Assembly (NCBI RefSeq): GCF_009905375.1
Contig: NC_133657.1
Coordinates: 44,070,192 to 44,134,191 of the forward strand
Origin: Apium graveolens
Lineage: Eukaryota; Streptophyta; Magnoliopsida; Apiales; Apiaceae
Direction of reading: 5' to 3'
DNA: 64,000 nt
Shown here: in pieces, positions 58,110 through 64,000 of the stretch
Position numbering within the stretch: the stretch's first letter is position 1
Layout: every line of letters begins with the position of its first letter
Notes under the pieces: model-generated
Seen by the model: the letters and a program-made list of their open reading frames with translations, nothing else
Database searches by the model: none
What the model was told of the DNA's origin: nothing
Program-made: the position numbers and the translations under genes

Positions 58110-58299
58110 AGAAATTAAAAAACAATGCGAAGATGAGGTAAAAAAAACTTGAGCAATAAGGCAAGGCAGGCAGGACAAAAAACACAAGTCAACTTAAAAA
58201 ATATTCGATTGAATGTCATGAACTTCACGCGACGCGTCCCAAAGTGTTAATGTAATTGGGCATTCCCTTGCGTCATCACTTTTCCATTTAATTCTACCA

Positions 58300-58511
58300 T
58301 TTTTTTCCTTCCTTAACATTCCCACACTTTCCCTTATAAATTATAACTTATCCCCCACGGCCTCTGGACACTTCCATTTTCAATTACTTTCCTTGTCGAC
58401 CTCATTCATTTCCTCCTTATATACCCTGACGATACATCCACAATTATCAACATCATTAATCCAATATCCTCGTGCGCAAATTAATTTTTTACATGGGCAC
58501 TTTGAAAGAGA
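58300..58511 (+). promoter_or_regulatory. Possible host promoter, 5' UTR and start codon, cut by copia LTR I
   Basis: A TATA-like ccttatatacc (about 58415-58425) is followed some 30 bases later by a C/A-rich leader (ccacaattatcaacatc) and then by ATG at 58493 in good context (G at +4). Only six full codons (MGTLKE) follow before the LTR start at 58512. The pyrimidine-rich, C-rich stretch at 58300-58410 is typical of plant core promoters. No downstream part of the gene is in the window, so this is inference. Confidence 0.3.
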
Positions 58512-60235
58512 TGTGTCCTAAGTCCAATCATGTATGATGATTTAGGAATAACTTTTATGTAATCTGTTTTGATTTCAATGATATTAATAAAAGACTTATT
58601 TTGGTTTTATTACGGGCTTTATCTATTTAAGTGTTTAAATAAGATATACCATAGTTTAGAGTAAAGCTTTTTATGGATTATGATGAGATCATAATAATGA
58701 GACCTGAAAGATGATAACTCTAAACTTAATTATTTCCTGGTCGTAGGATTACTAATTGGTAATTAGTAATCCGCAAAGATCGGTACATACTATGCTTGCT
58801 TCATTATGAAGGATGTCTGTTCTCATAGACATTTGTGTGGTGACACTATAGCTAGTATGTAGGTGCTTATTATAGAATAAGTTCACTGGACATGACTCAC
58901 ACAGCTGAACAACTGATGGAGTTCACTCACGTGTCAGCAGTTGTTCACATAATGATAGTTGTACAAGTATCCTTAGACTTGAGGTCATCATAGTCATCTT
59001 GTGTACACTGAACTATGCTTTGGTTTAGTTCTTAGTCTCCAGGGACATTTATAAGGGCTCTACTGGGTATAGGAATTTGTACACGAAGATAGTGTATGAT
59101 CAATAAAGGATCTACCCCTTCTAGTGAAGGAAGAGAATGTTCAATACTGATCCACTTATGCTAGTTCAGGAATCTCTGGCCAGAGTGCATGAAATTAGGA
59201 AGGAGTTTCTAATTTATATTAAATAGAACTAAGCATAGTGAATGGGAAAGCAAATGATTAAATAAGATAGGCTTGACACAAGTTCCATGCCATGTATTTA
59301 ATCGTGACATTGCAGGGTAGAAGGAATTGATTGTACGGTAACTACTCACTGAATAGGTTCTTGGTATTCTAAGCAGTGAATTCGTATTATCCGGATAGTC
59401 GCGATATGCTGAGAAGTATCCCTCACGATGTAGAATAAATATTATTAATTTATTAATTAATCATTTTTAATGAATTAGAGAATTTATATATATAATGATA
59501 AAATAGTTTTATTATTATTTATTTCTACTACCGGCTTAATATTGAACCTACAGGGTCACACCATAAAAAAGAATGATTTAATGGTGGAGGAATTAATTAA
59601 TAATGGCTGGTAAATATTTATTTATGAAATAAATAATTAATTAGCAGATTTAATAATTGATTAAATGAGATTTAATTAATTCTTAATGTTATTAATTAAG
59701 AATTTAATTTTGGAAATTAAATCAAGTGAGAGAATTATTTTTCTAAAGTGTTTAGAAAAGGGATTAATGATTAAAAGGTGTTTCAATTATTAGTTAATTG
59801 GTTAATAAGAATAATCAATTAAAGGGTTAATAATAATAATATTTTATGAAAAATTTTCAGCTGAAAATTTTACCTATAAATATACTTTTATAAACCCTAT
59901 TTGCCTCAACCCAAATAATTAACCTTAATTCTAAAGTAGAACAAGAGGGATGCAACTAATTCTCTCAACCTCTTCCTCCTCCATCACATTGTACTCTTGG
60001 TGGATACCGGTGGAGTGCTTCGCACTTGAGGAGCAGCTGCTAGGGATCTCCGTTCATCGTTCTTGGATCGCTATTAAAGTCCTCGATCTTTCCATTAACG
60101 TAAAGCTTCTTAAGGTAAACATACTGAACTACGAATTAAATATTATTTTTCGCATGGATCCTGCGGAGGGTTTCGGTTTTTTTTTTAAGATTTAAATTTA
60201 CGTTTTCGTTGCGTTTATGTGCTAAAAACCCTTCA
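58512..60235 (+). mobile_element. 5' LTR of copia I (1724 bp)
   Basis: Starts TGTGTCCTAAGTCC, ends aaaacccttca, and is followed by a primer site. The last 135 bases are similar to the end of LTR H. AT-rich at 59440-59880. The 59950-60195 frame is a chance ORF. Confidence 0.8.
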
Positions 60236-60236
60236 A

Positions 60237-60248
60237 TGGCATCAGAGC
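60237..60248 (+). promoter_or_regulatory. Primer binding site of copia I
   Basis: TGGCATCAGAGC, a common variant of the Met-tRNA site in this group of copia elements. Confidence 0.85.
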
Positions 60249-61115
60249 TACTTGCGAAAAGTTTTTAATTCATTTGTGTGTTTAACTGTTTTCGATATAT
60301 GAGCATGTACGTGATTGGCCATGATTTGATGTTGATATAATATTCTTATATATGTATGGTTTTGAATATAGGATATTCATGTGAGTTGTATAATCATAAG
60401 ATGATTATGTAATCTGTATATATACTGATATATACATGATTTATGTTTGTTCTAATTATGAGAATCATATTAGATACGGATTCTAAATTGGCTGCTGTAG
60501 ATTTGCTGAAATCTGGGTCTGGTGTCCGATTTACGCAAACGAATACCCTATTCGATAGGTAAATGAGTGTCTGAACAAAACTGATAGCTAAAGCTATTAA
60601 CGAATCGTCTGCAAGGCGTTTGACGTCGTTTACTGCCCGTAAATAGTGATTCTTGTTTTTCTGATTTGATTCTGATTTTTCTGATTTTTGTCATTTTTTT
60701 TATGATTAGATCATGGATAATATGATATGTTAAGATCAGATTATGTGTTTTAACATGCTTTTATGTGTTGTATGAGCATTGTGGATGGTTATGGCCTTTC
60801 GACCTTAGTGTAATGGTTTTGGTTTTAGTTTTAAATACGAATTGCATGTCGTCAATCTTTGTAATCATAAATCTCGAATGTAACTCGAGTTATTCTTGTA
60901 AGTTCATTAGATTAGTTTTACTTTCAATCTATGTAATGTAATTGAAGACTCAAGAAGGTTATCCAATGGAGGTGATACAAAGAAGAAGACGAGGCATACA
61001 AGAAGTCTAAACAAAGAAGAAGACTTATGTAATAAGTAGTTGTATTTATTTCCATCACCATATTAGATTGACCTTGATCTTTATCATGAGCTTGATAAAG
61101 ATCACATAGGATGGG
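60249..61115 (+). other. Leader of copia I, before gag
   Basis: No ORF. The purine-rich block with gaagaagaagacgagg at 60980-61035 is typical of copia leaders. The element is interrupted at 61116 by gypsy J, so its gag and pol lie outside the window. Confidence 0.55.
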
Positions 61116-61210
61116 TGTGACGCCCTCAATCTCGGGGTTATGCATATTTAATTATTAGATTAAAGGTGTGTGAGTCCTCATTTCCTAACCCCGAGATTGA
61201 GGGCGTCACA
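61116..61210 (+). mobile_element. 95-bp LTR-like hairpin at the 5' end of gypsy J
   Basis: Begins TGTGACGCCCTCAATC and ends with the exact inverse; the first and last 25 bases are perfect reverse complements, around a 45-base AT-rich centre. Two bases later comes a primer site, so it occupies the position of the 5' LTR. Gypsy LTRs are usually 300 bp or more, so this is a minimal or internally deleted LTR. Confidence 0.7.
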
Positions 61211-61212
61211 AG

Positions 61213-61228
61213 TTGGTATCAGAGCTAC
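61213..61228 (+). promoter_or_regulatory. Primer binding site of gypsy J (Met-tRNA type)
   Basis: TTGGTATCAGAGCTAC directly after the hairpin LTR. Confidence 0.88.
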
Positions 61229-61429
61229 AAGATCTAGTCCCTGAGATAAGTTAGGATTTAAAAAGGGGTATTTTGGGAATATATCTATATCGCAAGAGAG
61301 TTCGACTCATATAGAGTTGAGTTAGACTATTAGGTATAGTCTAAGGAAAGTGTTTATTGGTAAAGAGGAAACTAGAGTTAGGGTGTGAGTTAGCTGGAAG
61401 CTTTATTTAACCATAACATTGTTTCTTGG

Positions 61430-61948
61430 TTGATGTTTTGTGTTTTCTCTCAGGATCCTAGTAGTGGTAGTGACTCAGACTCAGAGATTAGTTTGACTGG
61501 TACCCCTGTGGACCTCATTCCACCCTCTCCAGAGGAGCCTGTGTATGTTAGTTCAGACCCAGAGGAGGACCCTTCTGAGAGTAGTGAGATCCCCATGCAG
61601 ATTTCACCTTTGAGGCCAGATTCAGAGACCCCTACCCCTGAGCCAGAGTCGGAGATGCCTAAGACTGTTCCTGTCAGTATTGGTGGCAAGTTAGCTCAGG
61701 ATCGAGACTTTGTGTACTCCCGCATTCCTGAGTTGGGAGCTTTGGTGGATAGACTAGCCAGAGAGTCTAGGCAGAGTGCTTCTGTTATGGATGATGAGTG
61801 GCGAGTTCGGGTGAAGATGGTGGAGCAGGTTGCCAGGAGGAGATTGGATGAGGGACCATCCACTAGTGATGCTGATGCTGAGGCCCGGAGGCTGCATAAG
61901 ATCATTCGCTGGATGTTGGTTGTGTTGAGAGAGATTCTAGATGATTAG
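61430..61948 (+). CDS. Upstream ORF of gypsy J, function unknown
   Basis: Open for 172 codons. The first third is acidic and rich in Pro, Ser and Glu (SDSDSEISLTGTPVDLIPPS, then EEDPSESSE); the last third is helical and Arg-rich (DRLARESRQSASVMDDEWRV, then EQVARRRLDEG). No known domain. It lies between the primer site and gag, where some plant gypsy elements carry a small extra ORF. The ATG is followed by ttttctctcag, which resembles a splice acceptor, so the true N-terminus may come from a spliced upstream exon. It is the longest unbroken element-specific frame in the window. Confidence 0.55.
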   Translation: MMFCVFSQDPSSGSDSDSEISLTGTPVDLIPPSPEEPVYVSSDPEEDPSESSEIPMQISPLRPDSETPTPEPESEMPKTVPVSIGGKLAQDRDFVYSRIPELGALVDRLARESRQSASVMDDEWRVRVKMVEQVARRRLDEGPSTSDADAEARRLHKIIRWMLVVLREILDD

Positions 61949-62500
61949 ACGGGACTGTCTGTTAAGCCCGTAGATTGTTGTTTTTCAGCGCCGGTAGGCT
62001 TTGGGATACTTGGTCAGATGCCGGGATCCCTTTTTCATTTATCTTGTTGTAATTTTAGATCAGTATTGTAGTAGTAGTAGTAGTAGTTGGAAGTTAGGGG
62101 TAGATAGGGGGATGTTATCCAGTTTTTCCTCTATTTAACCCTGCTATTTATTGTACCTCATCTCAGAACTTATGATATCCAGAATTATCTCTATGTACCC
62201 TTGTTTAAATAAATCCATTGTCTTGCTTTCCATTATGCACCTTGATTATCTTATAAGCTGTTCTCAATACCATGTTTTAATACAACCATGTTTTCATGTA
62301 ACCATGTTTAAAGATCATAAAACCTTGTTCTGTGCCATGATAAAACAACACTGATATGAGAATTATGTAGTAATAGGATTACATGTGCAAATTGGGTAAA
62401 ACCTAAAACCCACAAAAGAGATTTCATAGAAACTGTTGTTATATATATATATGACATGCCATCGTATTGCTAAATAATTGCTCAATCAGGTTTGTAAGAA
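61949..62500 (+). other. Spacer between upstream ORF and gag of J
   Basis: Non-coding. It contains an (AGT)n microsatellite at about 62069-62088 and an (AT)n run at 62440-62452, with short repeats of the form aaccatgttt(t) at 62270-62310. Ends in a start codon at 62501. Confidence 0.6.
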
Positions 62501-63619
62501 ATGGCCAACTCACCAGATCACCAAGAAGAAGAAATCCCCACCCAAGAACCAGAAATAAACCCAGAAACCACCATGATGAGCAGACTTGCTCAGCTTTTGC
62601 AACAACCTGTGGCCCCTAAAGTTGGAAATTTCAAGCACTTTCAATCTGTTCATCCCCCAGAGTTCTTAGGTTTGCCAGACCCATTTAAAGCTCAGTCGTG
62701 GTTGAGAGAAATGGAAAAAGCTTTTGAGTTAGCAGAAGTTAAGGACGACAAGAAAGCTCAGTACGCAAGTTATTACCTGAAAGCTGAAGCAAGTTTCTGG
62801 TGGGAGTCTTCTAAGGCGTTGTTGGAAGGCAAAGACTTATCATGGGAGAAGTTCACTGAGATGTTTCTGGAAAAGTATTTGCCAAGCTATATGCAAGACT
62901 AGTTGGAGATGAAATTTCTGGATCTTAGACAGGAGGAAATGTCAGTAGCAGAATATGAAGTGAAGTTTTCGGAATTATCAAGATTCGTACCTGAGTACGT
63001 GAATATAGAAGCGAAGAAGGCTAAGAGGTTCCAACAGGGACTTAAGCCGTGGATTAGGAGTCAAATAGCAATATTGGAGATCAAGAATTATGCTGCTTTG
63101 GTTCAGAAAGTAATGATAGTGGAAGGTGAGCGGGAAGCTGCAAGAAGAGAAAATGAAGGAAGAAAGAGGAAGTTTGAAAGCTCTGAGCAAGAGCAAGGAA
63201 GCTCAAAGTTCAGAGGGAAGTTTGGGAAGAATGGTGGAAGTCAGAACCAAAAGTTTCAGAAGTTTAGACCTGGTAATGGATCTCAGAAGAACCGTTTCCA
63301 GAAAGTTGGACAACCGGGGAAGGATAGCAGACCCCAGATGCAAGAATGCAGAAATTGTGGAAAGAGACACCCGTGGAGGTGTAATAAGCTGGATATAACG
63401 TGTTTTAAGTGCAACCAGAAGGGGCATTATTCTTCAGAATGTCCAAATGGAGTAAGGAAGCCTGATTTGACATGTTTCAAGTGTGGCAAAGTGGGCCATA
63501 TGGCCAGGAATTGCAAGGAGCCTGTTCAGAAGGCTAATGTTCTCAGAATTGCTGGACCGCCGTCTCTCCCAGCACCATTAGCTCAACCCAGAGCTAGAAC
63601 CTTTAACATGACAATGTAA
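62501..63619 (+). pseudogene. Gypsy gag (J), one in-frame stop
   Basis: Retrotrans_gag core with HPPEFLGLPDPFKAQSWLRE, then YYLKAEASFWWESSKALL and FTEMFLEKYLPSYMQD. A TAG at 62900-62902 interrupts it at a position where CAG is likely, and the same frame goes on (LEMKFLDLRQEEMSVAEYE). The tail is basic and Gln-rich, followed by three zinc motifs: CRNCGKRHPWRC (variant), CFKCNQKGHYSSEC and CFKCGKVGHMARNC. It ends at TAA 63617-63619 before protease. Apart from the stop it is well kept, so J is among the youngest elements here. Confidence 0.88.
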
Positions 63620-64000
63620 GATGCGGTGCAAGAGGTGGACGTGGTAGCAGGTATGCTTGTTATAAACTCAGTAGAAGTAAAAGTTTTGATGGATTCTGGA
63701 GCAACTAGATCTTTTATCTCTGAAAGTATTCTTTATAAGTTAAATTGTGGTGTGTACCCTCTAGAACCTGATATGATTATAGAGGTAGCAAATTAAGAGA
63801 AAGTTGTTGTTCGTAAGATTTGTCCTGATTGTGATGTGTCTATAGAAGGTCGGCACTTTTCTGCTAACTTAACTCCTTTTAAGTTAGGAGAATTTGAGGT
63901 TATACTAGGAATTGATTGGTTGTCAAACCATGAGGCGCAAATAGAATGTAAAAGTAAGAAGGTGAAGTTAAGAACCAAGGATGGTGAGGAAGTGATATTT
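63620..64000 (+). pseudogene. Gypsy protease (J), running off the window
   Basis: In frame with gag. The retropepsin motif VLMDSGATRSFISES (catalytic Asp at about 63692) is intact, followed by a TAA at 63794-63796, then FEVILGIDWLSNHEAQIECK, the ILGMDWL-type region of plant gypsy proteases. RT lies beyond the edge. Confidence 0.85.

Larger units (their letters stand above)
56621..58299. other. Intergenic sequence with short repeats
   Basis: No gene or element found. 56650-56840 has several cgggt/acccg motifs (for example acgggtttcgggtcgg and the inverse aaacccaaagcagacccg), which suggest a degenerate inverted-repeat element. Two tandem duplications are listed separately. The base composition and absence of LTR ends suggest older host DNA. 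Confidence 0.45.

Overview
This window is a piece of a flowering-plant (eudicot) chromosome made almost entirely of LTR retrotransposons inserted into one another. Plant origin is shown by Ty1/copia and Ty3/gypsy elements of plant clades (Tekay-type chromovirus C-termini, an Athila-type element with an Asp-tRNA-type primer site, copia elements with Met-tRNA-type primer sites), AT-rich spacers and many decayed reading frames. An asterid such as an Apiaceae species fits the style of the elements, but that is impression only. No intact host gene, tRNA, rRNA or CRISPR array was found. The only host-gene candidate is a promoter plus start codon cut off by a copia LTR near 58.5 kb.

Layout. 1-615: part of a gypsy LTR (family D, minus). 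615-9120: copia element N on the minus strand, with gag, protease, integrase, RT, RNase H, a repeat-rich spacer and an extra post-pol reading frame; its 5' LTR is 7763-9120 and its 3' end is cut off. 9186-11728: lone LTR-like sequence C. 11729-13385: 3' end of chromovirus D, split by a 578-bp solo LTR (S, 11807-12384). 13390-14740: 5' end of copia E. 14740-30183: gypsy LTR G, broken by the Athila-like element F (15718-26119, minus) and by the small copia element H (27153-30081, plus, target duplication CATTA).

30184-52658: 3' end and 3' LTR of copia M. Two gypsy elements split that LTR: A (31332-44336, duplication AGACA, LTRs about 3.9 kb) and B (44584-52406, duplication AGGTG, LTRs about 3.3 kb). 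M itself sits in the RT of copia K (52659-56262, minus). 56.6-58.5 kb is low-repeat intergenic sequence with two short tandem duplications. 58512-61115 is the 5' LTR and leader of copia I. 61116-64000 is the 5' end of gypsy J (plus), with a 95-bp hairpin-like LTR, an upstream ORF, gag and protease.

The elements do not form a pathway. They record successive insertions: K before M before A and B; G before F and H; D before S and C. All coding regions carry stops or frameshifts, and many stops look like C-to-T or G-to-A changes, as expected in methylated heterochromatin. The features most worth checking are the post-pol ORF of N, the 95-bp LTR of J, a palindrome cassette shared by the LTRs of A and B, a purine tract retained outside the 5' LTR of F, and the truncated host-gene candidate.
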